NCBI GenBank assembly: GCA_045580645.1
Contig: JAZNOG010000078.1
Coordinates: 1-6,938, forward strand
DNA from: HGM10836 sp045580645
Lineage (GTDB): Bacteria; Bacillota_I; Bacilli_A; RF39; UBA660
Length of the DNA: 6,938 nt
Direction of reading: 5' to 3'
Below are positions 1 through 5,496 of the stretch, in pieces. Positions within the stretch are counted from its first letter, which is position 1, and each line of letters begins with the position of its first letter. The notes below the pieces were generated by a model, which did no database searches, was not told the origin of the DNA, and saw only the letters and a program-made list of their open reading frames with translations. The position numbers and the translations under genes are program-made.

Positions 1-1
1 A

Positions 2-148
2 TTAGAAAAGAAAATAATAAATGGTTCTTTAATTGATAATATATATAATAAAGATAAAATAATTTTTACAAAGAATAATAACAATTTTGTTTTATATACG
101 GTATATGAAAAGGATAAAACAAAATTAAAACCATTTTTATTTTATTAA
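2..148 (+). CDS. C-terminal end of an unidentified protein (partial)
   Basis: An open frame runs from the left edge to a TAA at 146-148 and gives the last 48 residues of a protein that begins outside the window. The fragment is rich in Asn and Lys, is not membrane-like, and ends in an aromatic tail (PFLFY). I see no motif and do not recognise the family. It lies 26 nt before the ComN-like gene on the same strand, so it is probably the upstream member of the same operon. In Bacillus the genes around comN and relA include secDF, recJ and apt. The tail is too hydrophilic for SecDF, and RecJ is possible but unproven. The frame is credible because it stays open to the edge in very AT-rich DNA and stops just before the next ribosome binding site. 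Confidence 0.55.
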   Translation, partial: LEKKIINGSLIDNIYNKDKIIFTKNNNNFVLYTVYEKDKTKLKPFLFY

Positions 149-174
149 TATAGAAGATTAAGAGGTGTTTTAGT

Positions 175-390
175 ATGGAATTTAGTAGTTTAGAAGAATT
201 AAAAGAAAGATTAAAACCAGCTTTAAGAATTAAAGAAGAAGAGTTTAAAAAAAATAATATTGATTATATTTCAATAGAAGATATATGGAATTATTTAAGA
301 GATATAAAATGGAAGAGAAGTAGCAATTTATCTTTATCAGATATGGTAAATGATATATTAAAACTTGATATTAATAATTTATATAAGTAG
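175..390 (+). CDS. comN: ComN-like post-transcriptional regulator
   Basis: A 71-residue soluble protein that resembles the Firmicutes ComN/YrzD family (Pfam post-transcriptional regulator). Family features visible here are LKPAL at residues 13-17, an acidic KEEEF helix at 20-24, a conserved Trp in the EDIW segment (W38), the basic KWK at 45-47, and a final MVNDIL helix at 57-62. In Bacillus subtilis, ComN controls expression from the comE late-competence mRNA and is placed at poles and septa by DivIVA. No competence gene is visible here, so the target is unknown. The start is set by AGAGGTG at 161-167, seven bases before the ATG. Its TAG stop overlaps the rel ribosome binding site, so it is probably translated as part of the rel operon. 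Length matches the family. The assignment rests on remembered motif similarity. Confidence 0.72.
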   Translation: MEFSSLEELKERLKPALRIKEEEFKKNNIDYISIEDIWNYLRDIKWKRSSNLSLSDMVNDILKLDINNLYK

Positions 391-398
391 GTGATTTT

Positions 399-2543
399 AT
401 GGATAAAAATATAGATGAAAATTATTGTAAATTATTAGACTCTTTAGCATATTTAAAAGATGAAGAAATTGAAATAGTTCAAAAAGCATATGATTTTGCT
501 TTAAAGAAGCATGAAGGACAATTTCGTAAAACAGGAGAACCTTATATAAATCATCCAATAAATGTTGCAATTATACTTACTACTATATATGCTGATTATG
601 AATCAATAGTATCGGCTTTACTTCATGATGTTTTAGAGGATACTTCTTCTACTAAGGAAGAATTAATAAAAGAGTTTGGAGATATTATTGCTAATCTTGT
701 TGATGGTGTAACTAAAATTAATAGTATTAATGTTTCAACGGAAAATGAATATTTAACTAATTATTATAAAAAAATAATTGTTGGTATGAGTGAAGATGTT
801 CGTGTTATTATTGTAAAACTTGCAGATCGTTTACATAATATGAGGACATTATATGCTTTACCTATAGAAAAGCAAAAGAGAAAGGCCAAGGAAACTTTAG
901 AGATTTTAGCGCCAATTGCGCATCGTCTTGGTATGCATAAAATAAAGAGTGAATTAGAGGATTTATGTTTGAAATATTTAAAACCTGAAGTTTATTATGA
1001 TATTGTTGAAAAACTTAATAATACTAAAATTCAAAGAGAAGAATATGTTGAAAAAATGATGTTGGATGTTCAAACATTACTTAATCAAAACAATATAAAA
1101 CATGAAATAAAGGGACGCGCTAAAAGTATTTATAGTATTTATAAAAAACTTGATAAAGGTAAAACTTTTTCTGATATATATGATCTTCTTGCTATAAGAA
1201 TATTAGTAGAAGAAGAACAAGAATGTTATGCTGTTTTAGGTCTTATTCATTCTAAATATAAACCTTTGTCTAAGAGATTTAAGGATTATATAGCTATGCC
1301 AAAAACAAATCTTTATCAGACACTTCATACTACTGTTTTTGGTTATGATGGTTATCTTTTTGAAATTCAAATTAGAACTTATCAAATGAATGAAATAGCA
1401 GAAAATGGTATTGCTTCTCACTGGGCTTATAAAGAAAGAAAAAATGCTGCAGTAGAAATGCAAAATATAACTGAACAAAAATTACAATTTTATAAATCGA
1501 TCATCGAATTAAATGAAAAAGAAATTGGTGCAGAGGATTTTGTTGATAAGGTAAAAAATGAAGTATTAAATAATAATATTTATGTATATACACCAAAAGG
1601 GGATGTTTTAGAACTTCCTAAAGGTTCTACTCCAATAGATTTTGCATATAAAGTGCATTCTCAAGTAGGAGATAGTATGACAAGTGCTATTGTTAATAAT
1701 GCTATTGTTCCTCTTACTTATGAACTTAAAAATACGGATGTTGTAAGAATAATAACTAACAAAAATTCAAATGGTCCATCGAGAGAATGGATTAACATTG
1801 CAAAAACTACTCAAGCAAAAAATAAAATAAAATCTTTTTTTAATAAAACAACTAAAGATGATTATATAGAGTCTGGAAAAGAAATGTTAGAAAAGGAGTT
1901 AAGAAGAAAAAAAATATCAATTGCAGATTTTTTTAAACAAGAAAATTTAGAAAAAATATATAAAGAATTTAAGATAGAATCTCTTGAAGATTTATATCTT
2001 AATATAGGTAATAACAAGTTTTCAGTAAAATCGATTATTAAACACGAGAATGAGGAAAATTTAGAAAAAACTAAAGAAATAAAATTACAAAGTATAGTAA
2101 ATAAAAGTAATAATGATATTATCGTGGGGGATGCTGATAACATAAAAACTCATATAGCAAATTGTTGTTTTCCTATACCAGGAGATGAAATAGTTGGCTA
2201 TATAACTAAAACAAATGGAATAAGCATTCATAGAAAAAATTGTCAAAATATTGAAAATTTTGATGAAAGAATGGTAGATGCAATTTGGAATAAAAAGTTG
2301 AAGGATAAATATTATTCTGAAATAGTGATTTATACTGATTCTAAAGATAATATAATGATAGATTTAATTCAATCAATAAATAATTTACCAATAACTATTG
2401 AAAGTATTAATTTAATAAATAAAAGTGAAGACAATGTTTATTCTATTCTTTTATTAGTGGATCATTTACAAAATTTAAATAAATACATAAATGTATTAAA
2501 AAAACAAAAAAGTATAATTAATATAGAAAGGATAATAAAATGA
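399..2543 (+). CDS. relA: Bifunctional (p)ppGpp synthetase/hydrolase (Rel/SpoT family)
   Basis: The stringent-response enzyme, which transfers pyrophosphate from ATP to GDP/GTP to make (p)ppGpp and also hydrolyses it. At 714 residues it is a full-length long RSH protein. The N-terminal HD hydrolase domain (about 25-180) keeps the metal ligands H52, H76-D77 and D143 (LADRLHNMR) and the HDVLED motif. The synthetase domain (about 235-345) has GRAKS at 239-243, D262, YQTLHTTV at 306-313 and E322 in EIQIR. Its RFKD at 293-296 is the RXKD form typical of bifunctional enzymes, not the EXDD form of synthetase-only RelA. A TGS domain (about 393-455, with KVHSQVG) follows, then a helical linker, then a zinc-finger region with C589-C590, H611 and C615, and a C-terminal ACT domain (about 640-714). 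All catalytic residues I can check are present. The ribosome binding site AGGTGA (389-394) overlaps the comN stop, and the TGA stop overlaps the dtd ATG. Confidence 0.97.
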   Translation: MDKNIDENYCKLLDSLAYLKDEEIEIVQKAYDFALKKHEGQFRKTGEPYINHPINVAIILTTIYADYESIVSALLHDVLEDTSSTKEELIKEFGDIIANLVDGVTKINSINVSTENEYLTNYYKKIIVGMSEDVRVIIVKLADRLHNMRTLYALPIEKQKRKAKETLEILAPIAHRLGMHKIKSELEDLCLKYLKPEVYYDIVEKLNNTKIQREEYVEKMMLDVQTLLNQNNIKHEIKGRAKSIYSIYKKLDKGKTFSDIYDLLAIRILVEEEQECYAVLGLIHSKYKPLSKRFKDYIAMPKTNLYQTLHTTVFGYDGYLFEIQIRTYQMNEIAENGIASHWAYKERKNAAVEMQNITEQKLQFYKSIIELNEKEIGAEDFVDKVKNEVLNNNIYVYTPKGDVLELPKGSTPIDFAYKVHSQVGDSMTSAIVNNAIVPLTYELKNTDVVRIITNKNSNGPSREWINIAKTTQAKNKIKSFFNKTTKDDYIESGKEMLEKELRRKKISIADFFKQENLEKIYKEFKIESLEDLYLNIGNNKFSVKSIIKHENEENLEKTKEIKLQSIVNKSNNDIIVGDADNIKTHIANCCFPIPGDEIVGYITKTNGISIHRKNCQNIENFDERMVDAIWNKKLKDKYYSEIVIYTDSKDNIMIDLIQSINNLPITIESINLINKSEDNVYSILLLVDHLQNLNKYINVLKKQKSIINIERIIK

Positions 2544-2977
2544 AAGTAGTAGTTCAAAGAGTAGAAAGTTCTAGTGTTCTTGTAGATGATAAAATAGTAG
2601 GACAAATAAATAAGGGTCTTATGATTTTAGTTGGATTTACTTATGGTGATAACATAGATACTATTAAGTATATGGTTAATAAAATTGTGAATTTAAGAAT
2701 ATTTGATGATGAAAATGGAGTAATGAATTTATCAGTAAATGATATAAAAGGTGAAATACTTTCAGTGTCGCAATTTACTTTATATGGAGATGCAAAAAAA
2801 GGTAATAGACCAAGTTATATAACTGCCTTAAAAGGTGAAGAAGCAACTAAATTATATGATTTGTTTAATGATGAATTAAGGAAAAGTTCATTAAAGATAG
2901 AAACTGGTATTTTTGGAGCAGATATGAAAGTCCGTTTAATAAATGATGGACCTATAACTATAATTATAGAAAAATAA
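2540..2977 (+). CDS. dtd: D-aminoacyl-tRNA deacylase
   Basis: A cytoplasmic homodimeric proofreading enzyme that removes D-amino acids (and in this family also Gly from tRNA-Ala) from tRNA. The 145-residue length is standard. The two family signatures are clear: SQFTLYGD at residues 77-84, and NDGPIT at 135-140 carrying the Gly137-Pro138 pair (the cis-Pro chirality filter). GNRPSY at 88-93 and FGADM at 125-129 also fit. The start ATG overlaps the rel stop as ATGA, with AAAGGA (2527-2532) seven bases upstream inside the rel reading frame, so the two are translationally coupled. rel-dtd adjacency is a classic Firmicutes arrangement. It is the last gene of the operon and is followed by an intrinsic terminator. 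Confidence 0.96.
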   Translation: MKVVVQRVESSSVLVDDKIVGQINKGLMILVGFTYGDNIDTIKYMVNKIVNLRIFDDENGVMNLSVNDIKGEILSVSQFTLYGDAKKGNRPSYITALKGEEATKLYDLFNDELRKSSLKIETGIFGADMKVRLINDGPITIIIEK

Positions 2978-3033
2978 AAATTAAAACTTTTTTCAAAACT
3001 ATATGTTTTTGATATTTGAGTTAAAAATAAGAG

Positions 3034-3095
3034 GCAAATTATTAAGCTAAACATGTATATAGGTGTTTAAAATTAATATTTGCTTTCTTTTTTAT
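3034..3095 (+). terminator. Intrinsic terminator of the comN-relA-dtd operon
   Basis: The arms GCAAAT-t-ATTAA-gc-TAAACA (3034-3053) and TGTTTA-aaa-TTAAT-ATTTGC (3064-3083) pair as three helices of 6, 5 and 6 bp, separated by a one-base bulge and a small internal loop, around a 10-nt apical loop. A T-rich run (TTTCTTTTTTAT, 3084-3095) follows at once. It starts about 57 nt after the dtd stop and separates the core operon from the nuclease gene. Confidence 0.78.
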
Positions 3096-3118
3096 GTATA
3101 AATTTTAAAAATGGTCAT

Positions 3119-3159
3119 TTGATTTTGATTTCTCTATAGTTTATATTGCTACTAGGAGG
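3119..3159 (+). promoter_or_regulatory. Candidate promoter and strong RBS of the Rpn-family gene
   Basis: TTGATT (3119-3124), a 17-bp spacer and TATATT (3142-3147) match a sigma-A promoter at 4/6 and 5/6 positions. AGGAGG (3154-3159) lies nine bases before the ATG. The predicted transcript start, about 7 nt after the -10 box, falls on or next to the ribosome binding site. Either the leader is almost absent or the true promoter is another AT-rich match further upstream. The preceding terminator makes an own promoter in 3096-3150 very likely, but the exact boxes are uncertain. Confidence 0.42.
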
Positions 3160-3168
3160 TAGAAAGTT

Positions 3169-4131
3169 ATGGCAAATATAAAAGATAATAAACCATTATT
3201 TAAAGAAAAAATAAGTATGAAAGATTCATACAAATTAAAAAAATATAAAAAGGGATATAAAATACCAATAGTTTCTGATACTATGTTTAGTGTAATGTTA
3301 AATAATGAAAAAAGAAAAAAGTATGTAGCATATTTAATATCACTAGCGCTTAATACTAATTATGAAAAAATATTAAATTCTATACAATTTAATAAAGAAA
3401 GACTAGATAAAGATAACTTTTATGAAAAAGGAAAAACAGTAGATTTAGTTTGTAAAATAAATGATGAATATGTAAATATAGAAATGAATAATTATAATGA
3501 TGTAACATCACTTGAAAGAAACTTAAGTTATGCCTTTGAGTTATATAAAAATAATATTAAAATAGGAGAAGAATATGATTTTAGAAAAACAATTCAAATA
3601 AACATAAATAATTTTATATTTGAAAATAATAATGAAGCGTTTGAAGAATATAAATTTATAAATAGTAAAGGAAAAATATTAACTGATAAGATAATAATTT
3701 ATAATATATATCTTCCAATAATAAAGAAAAAATGTTACAATAAAGACAAGTTAAATGAATTAGAAAAGTTACTACTAATATTTAATGAAAACAATAAAAA
3801 AGTATTAGATAACTTAAAGGAGGGTAACAAAATAATGGAAGATTATATTGATGAAGCATATGATGCATCAGAAAACAATGAAATAGTTGGATTATATGAT
3901 AAAGAAATGCACTTAAAAATGTTACATAATACAATGATAAAAAATGCTAAAGAAGATGGTATTGAACTAGGTATTGAAAAAGGTATTGAGATAGGTAAAC
4001 AAGAAGGTAGAAAAGAAGGCATTACACAAAAACAAATAGAAATAGCAAAAAATATGTTAAATGATGGTTTAGATATTGAAAAGATAGTTATGTATACAGG
4101 TTTATCTATAAATGAAATCAAGAATTTATGA
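3169..4131 (+). CDS. Rpn-family PD-(D/E)XK nuclease (recombination-promoting nuclease / putative transposase type)
   Basis: A 320-residue protein of the Rpn/PDDEXK_2 type. These are DNA endonucleases related to RecA-independent recombination factors, and some enteric members act as toxins in phage defence. The nuclease fold spans about residues 30-200. A conserved-looking helix SDTMFSVML lies at 36-44. The metal-site strands hold D92 (TVDLV) and E105-x-N107 (NIEMN), with Asn where the typical motif has Gln or Lys. A helical region follows. The C-terminus is characteristic: a Gly-Ile-Glu-rich segment (about 264-285, repeated GIE/GIEIG units) and an IAKNML...TGLSINEI helix pair at 292-317. It stands alone between two core units and uses mostly AAA, ATA and GAA codons. 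The start is fixed by AGGAGG. A second start inside the gene (3835) is annotated separately. The stop is TGA, overlapped by a terminator hairpin. Confidence 0.85.
   Translation: MANIKDNKPLFKEKISMKDSYKLKKYKKGYKIPIVSDTMFSVMLNNEKRKKYVAYLISLALNTNYEKILNSIQFNKERLDKDNFYEKGKTVDLVCKINDEYVNIEMNNYNDVTSLERNLSYAFELYKNNIKIGEEYDFRKTIQININNFIFENNNEAFEEYKFINSKGKILTDKIIIYNIYLPIIKKKCYNKDKLNELEKLLLIFNENNKKVLDNLKEGNKIMEDYIDEAYDASENNEIVGLYDKEMHLKMLHNTMIKNAKEDGIELGIEKGIEIGKQEGRKEGITQKQIEIAKNMLNDGLDIEKIVMYTGLSINEIKNL
3817..3837 (+). promoter_or_regulatory. Intragenic ribosome binding site and start codon in the Rpn gene
   Basis: AAGGAGGG at 3817-3824 is a near-perfect Shine-Dalgarno sequence, placed ten bases before ATG at 3835-3837. 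That ATG is codon 223 in the same frame as the nuclease. The site is written with the codons AAG GAG GGT, while most Lys and Glu codons nearby are AAA and GAA. This fits selection for the ribosome binding site as well as the amino acids. The gene's own start uses AGGAGG with nine bases of spacing, so the two sites look comparable in strength. Confidence 0.65.
3835..4131 (+). CDS. Predicted intragenic short Rpn protein (candidate antitoxin)
   Basis: Initiation at the internal ATG would make a 98-residue protein identical to residues 223-320 of the nuclease: an acidic helix (MEDYIDEAYDASE), the Gly-Ile-Glu-rich segment and the TGLSINEI helix pair, but none of the PD-(D/E)XK domain. For enteric Rpn proteins, separately translated C-terminal products (RpnS) are known to bind and inhibit the full-length toxin. 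By analogy this product would set the activity of the nuclease and assemble with it through the shared C-terminus. What is seen is the strong in-frame ribosome binding site and start. Its expression and antitoxin role are inference. Confidence 0.5.
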   Translation: MEDYIDEAYDASENNEIVGLYDKEMHLKMLHNTMIKNAKEDGIELGIEKGIEIGKQEGRKEGITQKQIEIAKNMLNDGLDIEKIVMYTGLSINEIKNL

Positions 4132-4143
4132 TTTCTTTTTTTA
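4114..4143 (+). terminator. Terminator of the Rpn gene, overlapping its stop codon
   Basis: GAAATC (4114-4119) pairs with GATTTC (4130-4135) around a 10-nt loop, followed by eight T residues (4136-4143). The TGA stop (4129-4131) lies at the loop/stem junction, so ribosomes reaching the stop would cover the hairpin. The stem is short (6 bp, A+T rich), but the T-run is good. Confidence 0.55.
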
Positions 4144-4146
4144 TGT

Positions 4147-4198
4147 GATGCTTAAATAAATTTGGAAATAAAACATTTTATTTTCAAAACAGATGCTT
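4147..4198 (+). repeat. 28-nt palindrome flanked by GATGCTT direct repeats
   Basis: TTTGGAAATAAAA (4161-4173) is the inverse of TTTTATTTTCAAA (4176-4188), with a single G-U position and only two bases between the arms. The 7-bp direct repeat GATGCTT occurs at 4147-4153 and 4192-4198 on either side. It lies in the short gap between two convergent genes and has no T-run, so it is not an obvious terminator. It could be an RNA 3'-end structure or the scar of a small element. The low complexity makes chance a real possibility. Confidence 0.4.
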
Positions 4199-4200
4199 CA

Positions 4201-4238
4201 AAAAATATAAAAAAAGAAGTCATTTTTTAATAACTTCT
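4201..4238 (-). terminator. Terminator of the zinc-ribbon gene (minus strand)
   Basis: Read on the minus strand, AGAAGTTATT pairs with AATGACTTCT (4238-4215) in a 10-bp stem with one G-U pair and an AAAA loop, followed by a U-run interrupted by AUA (4214-4201). The wobble is a C-A mismatch on the plus strand, so the hairpin favours minus-strand RNA. The stop codon (4220-4222) lies within the 3' arm. It faces the Rpn terminator in a convergent arrangement. Confidence 0.65.
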
Positions 4239-4657
4239 ATTTTTTGTTTTTTTAATACAAAAGTTGTAAATCTTTTACCACAATCTGGACAAGTAATATG
4301 TTTTTTACCATTTTTCATTGGAACTTTAAGTTTTAATACTCTTTTACATTTAGGACATTTTTTATATACATTATTTTTGTCTTTTATATTCCTTTTTATA
4401 TTTTTAAATGGTTTCAATATTTTGTTTTTTATTTTTATAAATTTTTGATTTTCACGTGACCTTTTATATATCTTTTTAGAAGTAGTTCTAAGGATAATTA
4501 AAATAAATAAAACTATTTCTATATATAATAAAAATTTGTATTTCGAAAATAAACTAAGTATTAGAGTTATAAGATAAAGATAAAACATAAAATTGGTTAG
4601 TTCATCCATGCCATATCTGCCATACATAAATTTTTGGATTTTATTTATAAATTTCAT
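4220..4657 (-). CDS. Membrane protein with two helices and a C-terminal zinc ribbon
   Basis: A 145-residue protein of unknown function. It opens with an amphipathic KFMYGRYGMDEL segment (residues 9-20), a motif I associate with small uncharacterised Firmicutes membrane proteins. Two hydrophobic helices follow at about 22-38 and 41-56. Then comes a highly basic linker (about 58-100) and a zinc ribbon with two CPxC knuckles, C101/C104 and C123/C126, spaced for one zinc ion. The basic cytoplasmic tail suggests a site for binding nucleic acid or protein at the membrane, but no function is known to me. The start is supported by TAGGAGAG, which lies inside the end of the upstream peptidase frame. 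The two genes are separated by only 2 nt, so they form an operon. The loss of the peptidase N-terminus may have removed the native promoter of this gene too. The stop is TGA. Confidence 0.82.
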   Translation of the reverse strand: MKFINKIQKFMYGRYGMDELTNFMFYLYLITLILSLFSKYKFLLYIEIVLFILIILRTTSKKIYKRSRENQKFIKIKNKILKPFKNIKRNIKDKNNVYKKCPKCKRVLKLKVPMKNGKKHITCPDCGKRFTTFVLKKQKIEVIKK

Positions 4658-4659
4658 TA

Positions 4660-5196
4660 TTAATCATCTCTCCTAACAAAAATAAGTAAAAGTCTTAATA
4701 TTTCTATTATCGTAGTAGCAACACTAGCAACATATGTAAGTGCTGCTGCGATTAGAACTTTTTTAGCGCTTTTTAATTCTCTTTCTTCTAAAAGTGATGA
4801 TGTTTTAAGTTCATTAAGTGCCCTTTTTGAGGCATTTATTTCTACCGGAAGTGTTACAAGTTGAAATAATAAAATAACAATTTCTAAGATTATTCCTATG
4901 TAAATAAAACTAGTAAATGAAAATATGATTCCAATTAAAATAGCAAAATAACCCATTTTTGATGAAAAGTTTACTAGAGGCACTAAACTGCTTCTTATTC
5001 TCATAAAGACGTAATTGTCTTTATCTTGAATAGCATGCCCACATTCGTGTGATGCTACTGCAAGTGATGCAACAGAATTTTTTTCATATACATCACTTGA
5101 TAACATAACACATTTATTTTTAGGATCATAATAATCAGTTAAAGACCCATTTACTTCTCCAACTTTAATAGAACTTAAATTATTTTTAGTAAATTT
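4660..5196 (-). pseudogene. YugP-like membrane zinc metallopeptidase, N-terminus lost at the IS edge
   Basis: The frame encodes 179 residues of a Zn_peptidase_2 (YugP-type) protein. It starts with KFTKNN next to the IS boundary and continues through the family-like GSLTDYYDP segment and the catalytic HECGHAIQ (HExxH; the two His and Glu are residues 50, 54 and 51 of the fragment). LPVEINASKRAL carries the likely third zinc ligand. Hydrophobic helices lie around residues 80-120 and 145-175. Full-length relatives are about 225-235 residues, so some 50 N-terminal residues, including the first membrane helix, are missing. Upstream, the frame meets TAG at 5197-5199, formed by the first bases of the IS inverted repeat. 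An ATG at 5104-5106 is open downstream but has no ribosome binding site and would omit the GSLTDYYDP region. It is probably inactive, although the active-site motif survives. Confidence 0.85.
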
Positions 5197-5216
5197 CTAA
5201 ACTAAATTCCCTTTTT
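5197..5216 (+). repeat. Left terminal inverted repeat of the IS (candidate)
   Basis: CTAAACTAAATTCCCTTTTT matches the reverse complement of 6744-6763 at 16 of 20 positions, including a TTCCC core that stands out in this AT-rich DNA. Its first three bases create the TAG that ends the upstream side of the peptidase frame. Confidence 0.62.
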
Positions 5217-5243
5217 CTAATCAAAGTGATTTTACTTTGACAA
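5214..5243 (-). promoter_or_regulatory. Possible outward-facing promoter at the left end of the IS
   Basis: On the minus strand, TTGTCA (5243-5238), an 18-bp spacer and TAGAAA (5219-5214) match sigma-A boxes at 5/6 and 4/6. Transcription would leave the IS toward the truncated peptidase and the zinc-ribbon gene. The region also contains a perfect 7-bp palindrome, TCAAAGT/ACTTTGA (5221-5227 and 5234-5240), which might be a protein-binding site. This is a pattern match only. Confidence 0.25.
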
Positions 5244-5335
5244 CTTTATGGGGGAACTCTTTTAGAATTTCGACTCCTTTCCTTATTTTTCTTATGTTAT
5301 TATTATATAAAATTTACTTGTTTTTTTCAATATTC

Positions 5336-5398
5336 AAATAAAAGTTTATTGTCAATGTGCTTGTTTATTATACACTTGATAATAAACTTTTATTTTTT
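5336..5398 (+). terminator. Strong plus-strand terminator hairpin in the IS leader
   Basis: A 20-nt arm (5336-5355) pairs with 5376-5395 over all positions, with one G-U pair. The stem then continues with GTG/CAC (5357-5359 and 5373-5375) after a one-base bulge, closing a 13-nt loop. The T-run continues to 5398 (six Ts, 5393-5398). The single wobble would be a C-A mismatch on the other strand, and there is no U-run in the minus direction, so it works on plus-strand RNA. It would stop transcription entering the transposase gene from the left flank. Confidence 0.7.
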
Positions 5399-5411
5399 AC
5401 ACTCTCCTTGA

Positions 5412-5432
5412 AAATAAAGTTTATCTTTATTT
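5412..5432 (+). repeat. Second hairpin in the IS leader
   Basis: AAATAAAG (5412-5419) pairs perfectly with CTTTATTT (5425-5432) around a 5-nt loop. It lies 14 nt after the leader terminator and 64 nt before the transposase ATG, and its loop-side sequence repeats the AAAGTTTAT of the larger hairpin. It overlaps the region where the transposase promoter must lie if the terminator is effective. TTGAAA at 5408-5413 is the best -35 candidate, but I find no convincing -10 box at the proper distance. Confidence 0.4.
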
Positions 5433-5461
5433 CTTATTTATTTTAGTTTATTATATCTTTC

Positions 5462-5473
5462 ATGTTTTGGTCG
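5462..5473 (+). repeat. Inner inverted repeat, left copy
   Basis: ATGTTTTGGTCG is perfectly inverted at 6715-6726. The copies flank the transposase gene almost symmetrically: 23 nt before its ATG and 24 nt after its stop. They may be sub-terminal transposase binding sites, or the core of the true terminal repeats of a shorter element of about 1.27 kb. Confidence 0.5.
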
Positions 5474-5496
5474 TTTTTATGAAAGGATGTGTTTTT

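Noticed and set aside
1236..1478. Open minus-strand frame opposite the Rel synthetase domain
   Set aside because: It lies wholly antisense to a strongly conserved domain. The product is a low-complexity Phe/Ile/Ser string with no motif.
1862..2143. Open minus-strand frame opposite the Rel linker region
   Set aside because: Antisense shadow of AT-rich coding sequence, with no recognisable domain and no supporting context.
2815..3054. Minus-strand frame overlapping the end of dtd
   Set aside because: It covers the conserved dtd C-terminus in antisense and runs into the terminator. The composition is that of a shadow frame.
3843..4121. Minus-strand frame opposite the Rpn C-terminus
   Set aside because: Its Ser-Ile-Pro repeats are the reverse reading of the Gly-Ile-Glu repeats in the true frame.
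4660..5106. Treating the peptidase as an intact 148-residue gene from the ATG at 5104-5106
   Set aside because: Family sequence (GSLTDYYDP and more) continues upstream of that ATG to 5196, and no ribosome binding site precedes it, so this is a truncation and not a native start.
5221..5300. Minus-strand frame in the IS leader reading KGVEILKEFPHKVVKVKSL before a stop
   Set aside because: It has a protein-like composition and a GGAAAGGAG upstream, but no start codon at a usable distance and no recognised family.
5467..5496. TTG start for a longer transposase
   Set aside because: It has no ribosome binding site and adds an unconserved stretch. The ATG at 5497 has a proper SD and begins just before the conserved HTH.
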